From Holothuria scabra (Eukaryota; Echinodermata; Holothuroidea; Aspidochirotida; Holothuriidae): a DNA stretch of 64,000 nucleotides. This document shows positions 13,101-22,869 of the stretch, piece by piece. A model generated the notes under the pieces. That model was not told where the DNA came from, searched no databases, and saw nothing but the letters and a program-made list of their open reading frames with translations. The translations under genes and the position numbers were made by a program. Where the stretch lies: NCBI GenBank assembly GCA_037179385.1, contig CM074187.1:46906879-46970878 (forward strand). The letters are read 5' to 3'. Positions within the stretch are counted from its first letter, which is position 1. The number at the start of each line of letters is the position of its first letter.

Positions 13101-16100
13101 GCAAAAATCAGGTAAAAACCCAACTTAACTGCCCAAATTTAGATTTTAGATGGTTTTATAGTGATGGGCAGTTGTAGTAAGGGCTATTTCACATACTGTA
13201 AATGTACGTATGTCCTGATAACATGACAAATACTTAAAAGAGAAATATGTAGAAATTTGTGGGACTGAGTTGTTTCTTAAGTTTGAGGCAACACATTGTG
13301 CTCTTTAAAAAGGAACAGGTTATCAGTGCTATGATCATCTGACGATTTTTCCCATACAAGTGCAGATTACTGTATTCCTCTTCGATTCACAAAGACACCA
13401 TAACTGTTGGTCATGAAATGTTCTGAACTCACTTTACCACAGAGAGTTTGTAATTTGTAAACTGCAGAATTGTAAAACAACTTGGAGAACTTCAGTCTTT
13501 TTTAAAACTTTAGTGGTGATGATTTGCACTGGATCACAATACAACTCAAAATACAAACATCCGTCTGTTGGCTCTACAGCCTTTAAAACAAACCTACTCA
13601 CTGTAGAGTAACAATGCAAAGTTATGTGGGTGGCATGAAACATATCTAGAGTGTGTCAGGCCTTGAATTTAACAATTTTACTTTTGGGACCCGTACATGC
13701 TAGGAAAGCTAATGATTCACAATGTGAAATGTTTCTATTAAAGTAATGACTTATTACACACATAGGTGTTTTGAGGGGGCAAGAGGAAGTTTTGCCCAAA
13801 TAATGGCATCATTTATCACATTTTGCTCATGTTTTGCAAAATGGACCAACTGTTTTTGCCTGAATTGGGAGGGCGAGTGCCCTCCCTGCACCCCGGCCTC
13901 GTATGCCTTTGATTACACCAGGTACCATTGATGAATATATGACTAGAAGTGCAGCCAGATCCTATGCCAAGGAGGTGATGAACCCTGTACACTATCTTAG
14001 TGTGGAGATGAATCCTGTACACTATCTAAGTGTAGTGCAATCATATTGAAGCAAAGAGCAAAGACCGTTTGGTCAAAATGCCTCCCAGATTTTGAAAATA
14101 ACAATTTCCAGTCCTGCTAACCTCTTTTAAATAGGGGAAATTACGAGTAAAATAAAAAAAAACAATAAAATCATATGCACCAGAAGGGGGCTCCGGCCCC
14201 ATCCATCCCTTCTTGATCTTGGCTATGCACCTGTATGCATTACAAGAAACAACCCTTACTAAAACTGCCTACCACTTTACAGTCTAAAACCCAACCTGTT
14301 GGGCAGTTAAGTTGGGTTTCTATTTGATGTTTGCACCTACAGTTTATAGCCTCTCAAATGCTTAAGTCAATAATAATATGATAACCCCAGTAAGTATTGG
14401 GTTGGCTATAAACTTTGGGTGTGTTACAAGACGGCTCACAAAGCGCAACACCCGGTTGGATTCGATGAGGCAAGCGGGAAATATTTTGTTCAATGCTTCC
14501 TCTCAGTGACTTTGCGAGAAATAATGTGTGGGGTCTGGAATGTTCCTCTTGTGCCACAAGTTGCTAAATATACTGTAGCCACCAGATTTCAAGGAATCCC
14601 TCGTCAGTACGGATTGATCTCGAATGTACTGGAGAAGAAGAGCTGTCCCATATAAAACCAGTTTCGAATGCTGTTCGGGGAGAGAGCCACACCGAAAGAA
14701 CCAAGACAGAGACGCTGTGCAGAGACTGCTGCCGTTGGAAAATCACCGTCAACAGTACTGCCTGACCTAACAAAGTCTCGCCATCTTGCCCACAAGGAAA
14801 CGAGTTCGACGAACATACGAGTACGATACGTGTTGCACACGTTCAAGCTTTAGAGTGAGTTTATCTAGGCGTAACAGTAACTATTGTAAAATCTAAGGAG
14901 ATAAGGAGTAAATAATAATTAAGTATTTGATTTTAATCTCGCTCTTCTGTAATCTTTTCTGTCCTTGGTTTGACTGCGACCAAGCCATACGTAACAGGTG
15001 TTAAAGATTTGTTGGATGAAGACCACAAATATCCTACTGTATGAAGTACTACTCACCATGAGCCATTCGATGAAACCAATAGTAACCCAAATCTACTCCA
15101 AAGAAGCAGACAAACCAGGCTACAGGGCTGTTCCAGGCCATGTTGAGTGATGGGAAATGACAATAAATCCAGAAGTAGACTGGGTAATCAAATCCTTTCA
15201 GGAATGCACTATGTAAAAGACAGAAAAAAAACACCAACTTTATCTTTTAAATAATGTTGCTTTTCCTAGAGCACCTGAAGAACATTCCTAACTTTCATTT
15301 TCTTTACAATTTGCCAGCTACATATTCTGTGAAGATTTGTTTTGGTTTCAAATCTTAAATAAATTATGTTTTCAATTATTGTTATCACTATTACTAGTAA
15401 ATACAGTAATATCCTCATTTGCCCTTTTTTTTTTTTTGGGGGGGGGGGGCAAATCACGTAGGCCTAACAGTTTATTCTTTGATTAAGTGCTGCAGTAATG
15501 CTTGAAAATTTGACCCAAATCATCATTTTTTCAGCCTTATAGGTTTTCCATTGCCTTCAGTTTTGATATAACCTGTTCTTATAATGTATGTCAGTGTTTG
15601 CACCATGGAATTGATTTGTGGGAGGGGAGGGAAAAGGGATATACCCCCTTCATTCATATTTTTGGTCTGATTTGAGATATGAAAGGGGGATTTCCTAATT
15701 TCAATTCAGCAATTCAATGTGTGACAGGCAAATCACATGCCTCTATTTCAAATGCATTATGTTACATCTGTACAATAATGCTCTTTTTTCTACATTAAAT
15801 ATACTGGCACGTGCACAAATGTTATGATATCAATAAATCAGTTTTCAACTTTGTCCATTTTGGAACCAATAACATACAGTAGATAATAACTTTGAAGATT
15901 TTTTTGTTCTGCTATAAAGCCGTGTTCCCACCTGATCCAGCAAAGTGGATCTTGATCTACTGAGATAAATCAACATGTTAATTACCTGATCCTGAGTTAC
16001 ATTCCCATTTGAGTGAGCGAGGTAGATCAACTTTACTTATGAACATGATGCCTGAGTGCAAAAAGGTGACCAATGTTTACAACACTAATTACATTATATT

Positions 16101-19100
16101 ACACACTGGGAAGCAAAATACTGGAGATCTGGGGAAACTTGATCGATTGATTGTGGTTACATTACAAACTTTGTTTCAGCGAGGTCAGTCTGATCTATCC
16201 CCAGTGCATTCATCAAAATGGGTGGATCTTGATCTTGTGTGAGTGTTGTTGATCTGCATTCCCAGTAGCATTTGATCTACCTAGGAAGATCCAGATCCAC
16301 CTCTCTGGGATCAAGAAGGAACAGGGATCTAGCTGAATGTGATTAGTTTGGTCTATTTTGTGCAAAGCTGAGCGGAAGTAACTGAAGCAAATTTTACTAT
16401 TTTTTTTTTGGAAGAAAAGACAGGACATCCCCCTACATTTTATCTGTGGGAGGATCATAAGAATAAAGGCGGGAAGCTCACAATCCTGAACCTGAATGCA
16501 AATGCTGCTGTACATATTACAATCAAATCAAGCTACAGTAACAGCATTAGTCAAAACTAAGCTGACAGTAACACACACAAGGTATGGGTCTATCTCAAAG
16601 AATGAACTGATTGGATTGTGCAGATGTTCAATATTGATAAGTGGATCAGGTTTGCCAGATTTTCTGGGAAGCAACTGGCCAAATTTGGCAATGACAATTA
16701 TAATGACAGAGTTTATGTCAAAAAAGGTGAATATATTGATGGACTATCACAGCTGGTTGTGGGAGTGCCCCCCCCCCTCCCAAATCACATCTACTCTTAA
16801 CAAGGTGTAACCACTGTATAACAATTTAGTTTCTAAATTTGCATGGCAATTTAGCTGTTTCTTGACTCCCTCTATCAAAAAATCACTAAAAACTCATATA
16901 TCTATGTACACAATCTGCTACACAATTTTGCATTTGTATAGCAATTTGTCCATTTTGTGTAGCAAAATGTGATACCGGGTAATTTATTCTCTGCACTGCT
17001 GCGTACTACACTACACTCTGTTATGTACACCCATTACTTTAAATAATACTGTATCCTTTGTGGCATATTCTGCATTGCATTGTGGTACCAACACAATTTC
17101 TATAAGGGAAAAAGGATTGAAAAATGTTCAGTGTAGCATACTTAAAACCAACATGTGTGTCCTTTCTTGTGTGCTGAATTCAAACATTTAGCTTAATTAG
17201 AACTTTTATTCATGTTGAGTGAAAACTGTTTTGCAAAAATGTTTACTCTTCATGGATTTCAAAGGAAATTGTGACTTTTTCATTTTTAATGCTTTTAAAT
17301 TAAAATGTGTCAGTTTTCCAGTCCACAGAATCTGAGGCAACTACTGTATATACTAGTGTCACGGGATTATTAAAGTTCATGAAAGGAACTAAATGTTCAA
17401 GTTTTTTCACTGTAACAGAGACAAAAATAGACATAGCCTTACTGTTTGTTTTCCACAATGTAAACAATGATAGATTGAACAAAATAATTAACCTTTGGTT
17501 CTGCAAAACAAATGGCAATTCATCAACAGCATGGTTCTACACCTACAGTACCTGTATGTCAACTACTATAGTTCAGTGTAAACCAGCAACTGTATCTACT
17601 TCACGAGGGAAGTCCACAAAGAAGAAAAAAAACAAAACAAACAAGGATAAAGTTTTTCCACATGACTGACTAATCATCTCATTTGAAAGATAACATACTG
17701 TAAATTGTCATTTCAAAGTACTTTTGATAAATGAACTTCACCTACAGCATTTAATTTATAAATAGTCAAAACTCTTTTTAATAGACAGTCTAAACTGTCT
17801 GCACAAAATACAAAAGTTTTTTTTAAATTTATTTATTTCTATTATATGGATGGCAAAAAAACACCTGTACTTTGAACTGCTATATGGTGTAGTCAGAAGT
17901 ACCAACCCTCCCTCCCAAATACCAGGACAGACTGTCCCACTTCCCTCCTTCATTGATGCTAGAGTAAGATGTGAAACTGTTTACAAACTTTCAGCATCAA
18001 AATGGAAAGGACTGTCTTTTGTTTTTGCTGACTTGCTGTTCCTTTCTTATGTAGTACACCTATTACACAGCAATGGATACAACATCTTCGTCAAACATTG
18101 TATGAACAAATTTGTTATAGAGCTCTTCTACTAACTACTGTAGTATAGTAAATTTTCAACAAGTACAAAGTTGGAGTATGAAAAAGTACTAACTGTATTT
18201 ATACTTTTCTGTAAGAAGTTACTTAAAGCTATTACATTATAGTGGAGTGGATTCAAACTTCCAGCAGGTTCTAAGTTCAAACCCTGAATCAGTGAAAATG
18301 CCCATTTATTCTTCAGTATTCAGCAAATTTAAATACTGTGACTGTCAATGTGACCATGAATTATTACAGGGTTCATACACATTTAAAAGACAAAATTCCA
18401 TGACATGAACATGACCTTCAAGGACTTTGACTGATAATACCAGAATCTTTAAAAGCAGTCAGTTTTCATATTTTCAAGTTTTTTCCACAAAATAAAGTAC
18501 ATCTGTACATGAGAAAAACTGGACCATTAAGTCTTCTTTCTGAAATTCATAGACTTTTCCAGTGCCCTTTGAAAAATTGCTTGTTTTTACTGACTTTTGA
18601 GGCCTGAAAATTCAATTTTCAGTTTTCCTGACTTTCTGGCACTTGCACAAAACCTGAACTACTGTGTACACAGCATCCTTAGAAAAAATCTTTCCACATT
18701 TGCTTAATAGAAACTGGACTCTAAAACTCCATCTAACATCCATATTGACTGATGAATGAATTTTTCAAATTTGGCACAAATAAGTTCTTATATGTCTCAC
18801 CATACCTTGATAAAACCATCAGCATGCCAGCAGTCATTGAGCTGATTCCATCAGACAAACGAATAATGGACTTCCCCTCTTTTAGCAGGCCAACAACAAA
18901 TTCAAGGGCAATTCCGACCAAAAAGAACAAAGCCGCCTGTAAAATAAGGTAGCATATTTAAAGACAAATATACAGGCTATGTCATATAAAATGTTTATGT
19001 CATGCCTTCAATAACTAATGACTTACTCAACAATTTAGAAAAGACATAAAGGCCACTGTGACACTACAACATTGTGAGATTTTATTGAAATCTTTCCCAT

Positions 19101-20895
19101 TTTTGGTCTGAAAGTGCCAAAATTTGCCAACCAGTGTAACTTCTGTGTATGATTTGCAAAAGAGGTCAATAAAAACGGAAAATATTAACTGATCTGTTTG
19201 TGACATCAAACAGATGACTTTTATCAGACACACATAGTATGATAAAAGCTGTCTATTGAAGTGGTGTCACAAAATAATTACTGTAGCATACGTAAACATA
19301 TTGTTCATAGTCTTGCAATATTGTACATTGTACAACTCTTATTTTTAAACAATTTGACAAATCTAAGGTTCTTTCCAACCAGAGATGGTGGAGATTTAAT
19401 TCAAAATCACAAAAATAAGATCAGAATCCAATGTAAATTTGCTTTAAAAGTAAGACTGTAGCTTAAGGGGTGGGATAGCTACAGTAGTTTGTTATTTTGA
19501 GTTACTAACAGTATTGACCTATCATCTTCAACAGCTTGATAGAGCTTTAAAAATATTAAACATCTAGCAGTACTGTACATTGATTACAAACCATACTTCA
19601 CACAATGACAGTACCAAGTCTTAAACTGGTTAGAATACATTTACAGTACACTTCCTTCATATATATAATGGAGAAAAAACTTATGAATTCCATCTGAACC
19701 TAAAGTTCCCAACAAGACCATTAAAAGGAAGATGCAGATACTGTGCCTAAGCATGTTTCAGTAATGTGCCGCTAGAATTCAATAGAAGTTTTTAGCCGAA
19801 TTAACCCCGCAATATGGGCCTTTTGCAAAGTTTTAAACCATACCTTTGTTAAAAGAAGGGTTTAAGTTTAAATGAGGTTTTGATATGTTAGAGAGGTACT
19901 TATTCTCAGCATTCTGGTGTAATTTGCATTGAAATCCCATGTGGAATTCTCAAGATATGAGCATGGGTAACGTTGTCACATTTGCAACAAAAAGTACACT
20001 TGAAGTAAGCATATGACATCACATCATCATGTTAATGTTTTTGTTTTTCTCTAAACTTCACAACCAATTTTCTCCTAAACAATCCTGTTTTTTCAAAAGG
20101 TGATTGCATTGGTCTCATGAGAACTGCATAATCTTTGCAATCCCCGCAGGGGATCCCATCTCTATTATGTTCAAGCTCAACACATTGACACAAGTCTGAG
20201 AAAACAAGGGAAACAAAGCATTTCTTGTCAATGTGAGGAAGTGGTACTGTGTAACCTCAGCTGCCTTCAAACTTGCTTCACAAATCTAGTGACTTCATTT
20301 TCTGATATCTTAAGAAAAACATGTATGTCCAATTTGAATGAAAGTTTCACCATACTGTAAAGATTTGGTTCCTCTTTCACATTCTGTGTCGGATCTAATT
20401 TTTTGTTTAAACTTCCCCTTTAAGATCTGCCATTCAGTGATCAAGTTTCAGCATCATGTACCATTAAACCTTAACAAGTTTCTCCTCCGTTTAACAAAAT
20501 TTGCTATTCACTGTGAATGAACTTCCTGTACAGAATATGTGTTATGTTGTCCAAAATTTCAGACTTTTTACACCATATCTGGTGTTGGAAGTTTGAGGCA
20601 TGTGAGAGCTATCACATCTGACTTTGCCTCAAAAACCCAGATGAATCTATTAAAGCTAAATCTTACAGCATTCCTTAATTTTTTTTAAGAAGAGTGACAT
20701 GTAGTACACTCGGAAAACCTAACTCAGGGCCTGCATATTTGTGAAAGAATTTCTGACTAAGCTTAGTTCCATACTTACCTCATTGATATACTTTGGCACA
20801 TCCTCTAAATGCTCAACGTATGTTTCACTTGGTGTAACAGCATAAAAGAGTCGCCGCACACCAGTGATGAAATCTGTTTTCACCAGTGTGTCCAT
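1047..20895 (-). CDS. AGMO: alkylglycerol monooxygenase (AGMO/TMEM195), 5' part, 8 coding exons
   Basis: AGMO is an ER membrane, tetrahydrobiopterin-dependent di-iron enzyme of the fatty acid hydroxylase superfamily that cleaves ether lipids (alkylglycerols). Eight exons read on the minus strand join in phase to 819 nt (273 codons): 20779-20895, 18806-18936, 15057-15208, 8657-8760, 7357-7452, 5351-5417, 4057-4122 and 1047-1132. The family histidine clusters are all visible: HRMAH (129-133), HQVHH (142-146) and HRVHH within SHHRVHHG (218-222), plus WIHTE near 198. A hydrophobic segment spans about residues 40-60. The N-terminal motif RRLFYAVTPSETYVE resembles the human protein, where about 445 residues are usual. 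The C-terminal exons are therefore missing beyond the left edge. All donors are GT and all acceptors AG. The gene is broken only by the window boundary; no frameshift or stop was seen. Identity is firm from motif order and exon phase; exact splice sites are predicted. Confidence 0.95.
1380..1810. repeat. dispersed repeat R1, left part of a split copy
   Basis: Matches 26938-27330 (shared stretches such as GCCTTGAAGGAGA/GCCTTTAAGGAAA, ATGGCTACCRCA and TAGCTGCTTCAATG). The matching right part resumes at about 2380-2575, corresponding to 27345-27500, so a foldback element has inserted in between. The ORF over 1378-1575 is only this repeat. Confidence 0.65.
1822..2372. repeat. foldback (MITE-like) element with about 120-bp inverted arms
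   Basis: The left arm 1825-1945 (TGTACCTCAAGTCAAAAAAT at its outer edge) is repeated as reverse complement at 2245-2365 with a few substitutions. Shared arm sequence includes CATTCCTGAGCTGAGATATA. The centre has no coding potential. It sits inside repeat R1, dating its insertion after R1. Confidence 0.75.
2380..2575. repeat. dispersed repeat R1, right part of the split copy
   Basis: Shares GCTAAATCTCACAATTTTC and following sequence with 27350-27500 and with a third partial copy at 43640-43795 (CCCCAAACTTATTTT, TTAATCTCATAATTTTCTTC). Confidence 0.65.
2706..3610 (+). mobile_element. 905-bp DNA element with about 205-bp terminal inverted repeats
   Basis: The left end (TTATGGAACGCCAAAACCGC) and the reverse complement of the right end at 3610 match over about 205 bp (right arm 3403-3610). 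The left arm is longer (about 2706-3042) because a 128-bp unit is tandemly duplicated in it. A 4-bp TTCT flanks both ends (2702-2705 and 3611-3614), a candidate target-site duplication. The interior carries a 54-codon plus-strand ORF with a helix-turn-helix signature. A DDE domain is absent, so the element is non-autonomous. It lies in an AGMO intron, antisense to that gene. Confidence 0.82.
3207..3371 (+). pseudogene. transposase-type helix-turn-helix exon relic
   Basis: A 54-residue ORF in the unique centre of the 905-bp element. Residues 10-45 read VEEMVQMGFTNRQMAKMLNF followed by SKRTIERKRRELNLRKQ. This looks like the helix-turn-helix at the N-terminus of transposase-like proteins with an integrase core domain in animals (inference from pattern, not a search). 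The ORF ends just after two consensus splice donors (GAC/gtaagt near 3346 and CAG/gtgagt at 3364). This suggests it was the first coding exon of a spliced transposase whose remaining exons were deleted. No catalytic domain is present. Whether it is still transcribed is unknown. Confidence 0.5.
4057..4122 (-). CDS. AGMO: AGMO exon, NYAG segment (residues 223-244)
   Basis: 66 nt, phase 1 to phase 1. Acceptor ttttcag, donor gtaagt. It encodes RNRYCIDKNYAGTLIIFDRM, matching the human RNRYCIDKNYAGVLIIWDKI segment. The (GGA)n tract lies about 0.6 kb upstream in the intron before this exon. Confidence 0.95.
4423..4783 (+). repeat. (GGA)n microsatellite, about 120 units
   Basis: A near-perfect GGA tract of 361 bp with one visible substitution (GAC at 4451-4453). 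It is preceded by degenerate GGTGAGGGTGAGG and GGAGATGAAG units. It lies in the AGMO intron between exons 5351-5417 and 4057-4122, so the pre-mRNA would carry a (UCC)n polypyrimidine tract. The poly-Gly, poly-Glu and poly-Ser ORFs over it are artefacts. Confidence 0.98.
5351..5417 (-). CDS. AGMO: AGMO exon with third histidine motif (residues 201-222)
   Basis: 67 nt, too short to stand out as an ORF. Minus-strand acceptor tatacag, then LIDSLGPLEYILNTPSHHRV and HH, donor gtaag, ending in phase 1. This carries the last HX2HH cluster of the family (SHHRVHHG). Confidence 0.95.
5885..6055 (+). repeat. degenerate SINE fragment
   Basis: Contains GGGAGTCATACCAAAGACTC, the TTGTCATTGTGC segment, and an altered AATGACCCATGAGTGGAGAA tail. 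These correspond to the body of the tRNA-like SINE described at 51571-51820. No flanking duplication is visible, so it is an old or partial copy. Confidence 0.5.
6280..6860 (+). repeat. imperfect tandem repeat, about 225-bp period
   Basis: GCAGTCAACAGTGTG at 6374 and GCAGTCAGCAGTGTG at 6599 mark one period. GATAAATTAACTCGCCATGT, GATGAATTATCTTGCAATGT and GATTAACTAATTATCTCACC precede similar CACTTCCT stretches. Two full units and a partial third are present. No coding signature. Confidence 0.6.
7357..7452 (-). CDS. AGMO: AGMO exon (residues 169-200)
   Basis: 96 nt, phase 0 at both ends, with acceptor cacatag and donor gtaagg. It encodes IPLAPFLPPS, then HMQFNTLYQFWIHTE, closely matching the human LFIPPS and LQFNLLYQFWIHTEV segments; the histidine in WIHTE is conserved. 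Confidence 0.95.
7805..8130 (+). repeat. dispersed repeat R2, copy 1
   Basis: Matches 38430-38705 in the same orientation, including ATAATCAAATTTTACCCAA, CCAGATGTGCCACTGTTTGC and GGGCAACTTCTTATCTGGTT. The ORFs over it are repeat-derived and shared with no known protein. Confidence 0.75.
8657..8760 (-). CDS. AGMO: AGMO exon with second histidine motif (residues 134-168)
   Basis: 104 nt, phase 1 to phase 0. It encodes WAAHQVHHSSEDYNLTTALR, the HX2HH motif and the highly conserved SSEDYN segment, then QSVVQRLTSW. The acceptor is tttgcag and the donor gtgagt. Confidence 0.95.
8761..10611. other. AGMO intron, no gene seen
   Basis: Part of the 6.3-kb intron between exons 15057-15208 and 8657-8760. 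No protein-like ORF was found; ORFs at 9742-10704 have no recognisable motif. No well-bounded repeat was recognised in this part. Confidence 0.5.
10612..12171. mobile_element. candidate hAT-like DNA element, about 1.56 kb
   Basis: The left end is CAGTGGCGGAGCT and the reverse complement of the right end is CAGTGGCAGAGCT, a terminus typical of hAT-type elements (established pattern). The flanking 8-mers ACTATAGG (10604-10611) and ACTGGAGG (12172-12179) agree at 6 of 8 positions, consistent with a decayed 8-bp duplication. No transposase frame survives, so it would be a non-autonomous or decayed copy. It could also be two separate insertions. Confidence 0.5.
12436..12660. repeat. minisatellite, about 44-bp unit, five copies
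   Basis: The unit contains TTTTCATGACTTTTCCATGG followed by CTTTCACTAAACCAAATAAACAA. The fourth unit is shortened to about 28 bp. Looser CATGACTTT motifs continue to about 12900, and similar sequence occurs at 18380-18620 and 38030-38110, so the unit probably derives from a dispersed element. Confidence 0.8.
12924..13190. mobile_element. 267-bp MITE, copy 1, with ACAT flanks
   Basis: GAAATAGCCCTCACTTAAAC at the left matches the reverse complement of the right end (GAAATAGCCCTTACTACAAC). ACAT at 12920-12923 and 13191-13194 is a plausible 4-bp target-site duplication. Interior motifs (GTCTAAAACCC, TGGCTATAAACTT) recur in the copy at 14243-14421. Confidence 0.7.
14243..14421. mobile_element. 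second copy of the 267-bp MITE family, interrupted
   Basis: AACCCTTACTAAAACTGCCT, CAGTCTAAAACCCAAC and GGCTATAAACTTTGGGTG match copy 1. The sequence is cut at 14421 by the LTR that follows; the GGTG at the break is repeated at 14997-15000 after the LTR. Confidence 0.6.
14422..14996 (+). mobile_element. solo LTR (575 bp) of an LTR retrotransposon
   Basis: Begins TGTTAC and ends GTAACA, the usual TG...CA form with short inverted ends. It is flanked on both sides by GGTG (14418-14421 and 14997-15000), a 4-bp target-site duplication. It contains a TATA box (TATAAAA, 14651-14657), consistent with plus-strand transcription, antisense to AGMO. It has no internal coding region, so it is a solo LTR left by recombination. 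A Ty3/Gypsy origin is an inference from the ends and the duplication length. The two short ORFs here are incidental. Confidence 0.8.
15057..15208 (-). CDS. AGMO: AGMO exon with first histidine motif (residues 83-133)
   Basis: 152 nt, starting with one base that completes a split serine codon and ending with one base of a glutamate codon (phase 1). It encodes FGVDLGYYWFHRMAH, the HX3H iron-ligand motif of the fatty acid hydroxylase superfamily. The acceptor is ttacatag and the donor gtgagt. Confidence 0.92.
15209..18805. other. AGMO intron, no gene seen
   Basis: 3.6-kb intron. It contains a T12/G12 homopolymer junction near 15427-15450, GATCTACC/GATCC-rich sequence at 15940-16330, and a stretch at 16880-17000 (AAAATGTGATACCGGGTAAT region) resembling 47075-47165. 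18365-18660 is rich in CATGACCTTCAAGGACTTT motifs like those at 12436. ORFs such as 17307-17669 have no family motif. Confidence 0.45.
18806..18936 (-). CDS. AGMO: AGMO exon, first transmembrane segment (residues 40-82)
   Basis: 131 nt, phase 0 to phase 2. The acceptor is tttacag before GCGGCT; the donor is AAG/gtatgg. It encodes a hydrophobic helix (FFLVGIALEFVVGLL) and SDGISSMTAGML, aligning with the human LELVVSW and TSISAGVL segments. A second GT (gtgag) lies 5 nt downstream, but only the upstream donor keeps phase with the next exon. Confidence 0.88.
18937..20778. other. AGMO intron with a foldback-family F copy
   Basis: About 19740-20420 matches, in opposite orientation, the block at about 45830-46440. 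It also matches the foldback element at 30729-31195 (ATTCTCAGCATTCTGGTG, TTGAAGTAAGCATATGACAT, GACAAGGAATGCTTTGTTTC type segments). The rest, 18937-19740, shows nothing recognisable. Confidence 0.55.
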
Positions 20896-20903
20896 CTTTG
20901 AGT
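20779..20903 (-). CDS. AGMO: AGMO exon with start codon (residues 1-39)
   Basis: Minus-strand reading gives an acceptor (ttgcag) before position 20903, then 8 nt and an ATG at 20895-20893 in a good context (AAAGATGG). 39 codons follow up to the donor gtaag at 20778-20774, ending in phase 0. Residues include RRLFYAVTPSETY, matching the AGMO N-terminus. An acceptor just upstream of the ATG means at least one 5' non-coding exon exists. The longer ATG at 20934 lies on the intron side of this acceptor and was not chosen. Confidence 0.88.
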
Positions 20904-22681
20904 CTGCAATGTCAAAATGATAACTACTGTACATTACATTTCAAATCATGGAAACTTTATTTTTCAATTTTATAATAACACTTACTGTTTCCATAATAAG
21001 AATTAATCTACTTACAGTACCTCCACTCTGAAGTGGAGGTACTGTAAAAATAAAAAATTAATGACTGAAAAATAGAGTAAATAAATTCCCTAGGGGTAGG
21101 GTGAGGTGATTTCACCAAATCAGAAAATAACCCAGCATTTAAATTTGGCTACAGTAGCAGAAACTGTGTCTATTGGTTCTACTGTAGAGCTAGTGGTAGA
21201 AGGGGTGGGTTGAACAGTCATCTGTGGCAACCAACATTTGTGCTGGATGCATGCTTTTCTTATTTATGCATTTACTTCAGATGAATTTTTTACCCTTAAA
21301 ATTGCATTCCCTTGTATTTGTTGCAATCCACTAACAACAGCAAAAAGATTCCTAACTAAACCTTTGCTGAGCTCTACATCAATGTGGTGCTTAAATTTAA
21401 GGTTAACATAAGATTAAGAGATTAAGATACTGTTTATATTGTTCATTTCAGTCGATAAAATGGAAAATGATTTTCTTTCAACGGTGCAAATAATACAGGC
21501 AAATAAAACGAAATAAGAACATAACAGGGGAGACATATAAAATAGAAAGAAGGAGGTTAAAGTTAACAATAAAAAGTAGAAAATAGAATAAAAATGAAGG
21601 TAAAAAGATCATAGATTTACACTGATTGCTTCACATGAGAATTGAACATTGAAACTGAATGTAATACTTTTGGTACTGTAGGAACAAATTTCGGAACCAT
21701 GTTTTATTGAGAGGCACAATACCAGATCTGTTAAACAAGATTAATCTGTGGAAGGGATGTGTGATGTCATTCTTATGCTATCTAGTCTCTTGATTAGAGA
21801 AGTTTTGTATATGAGAGTGATGGAAGAACCATAAACTATGTAGAATATTTAAACATATGGATATATGAACTGTGTAAAATATTTGAAAAAGAATTCTTTT
21901 TAGAGCACCTACTTTCTATCAAACTTTCTGCAAGATTTATGTACCCTTTTAGGCCTAGGTCTTCTTATTTTAAGAAGAGTAGAATAATCTGTCTAGAATC
22001 AATGCCAGAAGTATTGAATCAGTGAGTGAGCTACTGGATGTCACTGGACCTACAGTACGCTTGTCAGGCCTAGAATTTTGAGGCATGTGAGCGCACTCAC
22101 CTCATTTCACTGTGAGGAGTGTGACTGTTGCACACCTAAGCCTAGATGAAGAATGGGAGCTCATATATTATAAATCTATTTTAAACAAGAGAGATACAGA
22201 TCAAACGATGATGTGGTTGATTGTTATTTTCAGATTTTTAGTAATCTTCACTGATCACCTGTGCCCCTTGATCAACTGTGCCTTGGTTCCTCCCCCTAGT
22301 TCTGGTGCAAAAAAAGAAAGAAAATTAGCTACAGTCCTAACTCCAGGCTTACTGTATACTAGGGGACTTTTGACCTGCATGCACCGATTAACTCTCACCA
22401 CCATGCTCTGTAGGCTAGATCTGCTGTTACTAACTTAATACTGTATGTGACAGTGTATCTTCAGTATCTAGACAACATATCAATTAAATACAACAGAGCT
22501 TTGGGAATTACATGATCCCCGCATAATGAATTTAAATGCTCAATCAAACGTGGAAGCTGGTATGTAGTATGTTGCCAGTAACAACTATAAAAATCAGTGA
22601 CTTTCATTATGCCTAAGCTAGCCTGGTAATACTCACTGCTTGTACAAGCAGACGACGACAGTCTTGGATTTGGAATTTTAC
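20904..22681. other. AGMO 5' intron, no coding signal
   Basis: AT-rich sequence between the start exon and the candidate non-coding first exon. The clearest structure is the perfect hairpin at 21012-21047. The 108-codon ORF at 22112-22438 has no recognisable motif. Confidence 0.45.
21012..21047. repeat. perfect 16-bp inverted repeat, 4-nt loop
   Basis: TTACAGTACCTCCACT, loop CTGA, then AGTGGAGGTACTGTAA. The arms are perfectly complementary over 16 bp. It is about 0.1 kb upstream of the AGMO start exon, inside the 5' intron. Confidence 0.95.
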
Positions 22682-22850
22682 CTTGGTGATGATTTGTGCA
22701 TCGGTCCTAAGTTCAAAATTTTTTTGAACACCTCCAACCTCCAAGAGTCGCCTACCGTCAATACATTCGAAGAACAGACAGTATACACGCAGCTGTGTAG
22801 TTAATGAAGTCAATTGACCACTTCTCTAGCATTCCCGCCTTTTTTAGATC
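22682..22850 (-). other. candidate 5' non-coding first exon of AGMO
   Basis: AGMO needs an upstream exon because its start exon begins at an acceptor. On the minus strand a strong donor (ACCAAG/gtaaaa) lies at 22682/22681, with a less AT-rich, repeat-free stretch upstream. A reading frame across it does not join in phase with the AGMO ATG, so it would be untranslated. A second possible donor (gtgagt) is near 22632. The 5' limit is arbitrary and no promoter motif is clear. Confidence 0.25.
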
Positions 22851-22869
22851 TGCGCAAATGAGATTTCGC

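Noticed and set aside
20896..20934. Upstream in-frame ATG extending AGMO
   Set aside because: It lies upstream of a clear acceptor (ttgcag), so it is intronic sequence.
21012..21047. microRNA precursor
   Set aside because: The stem is only 16 bp with a 4-nt loop, too short for a pre-miRNA, and flanking pairing is not evident.
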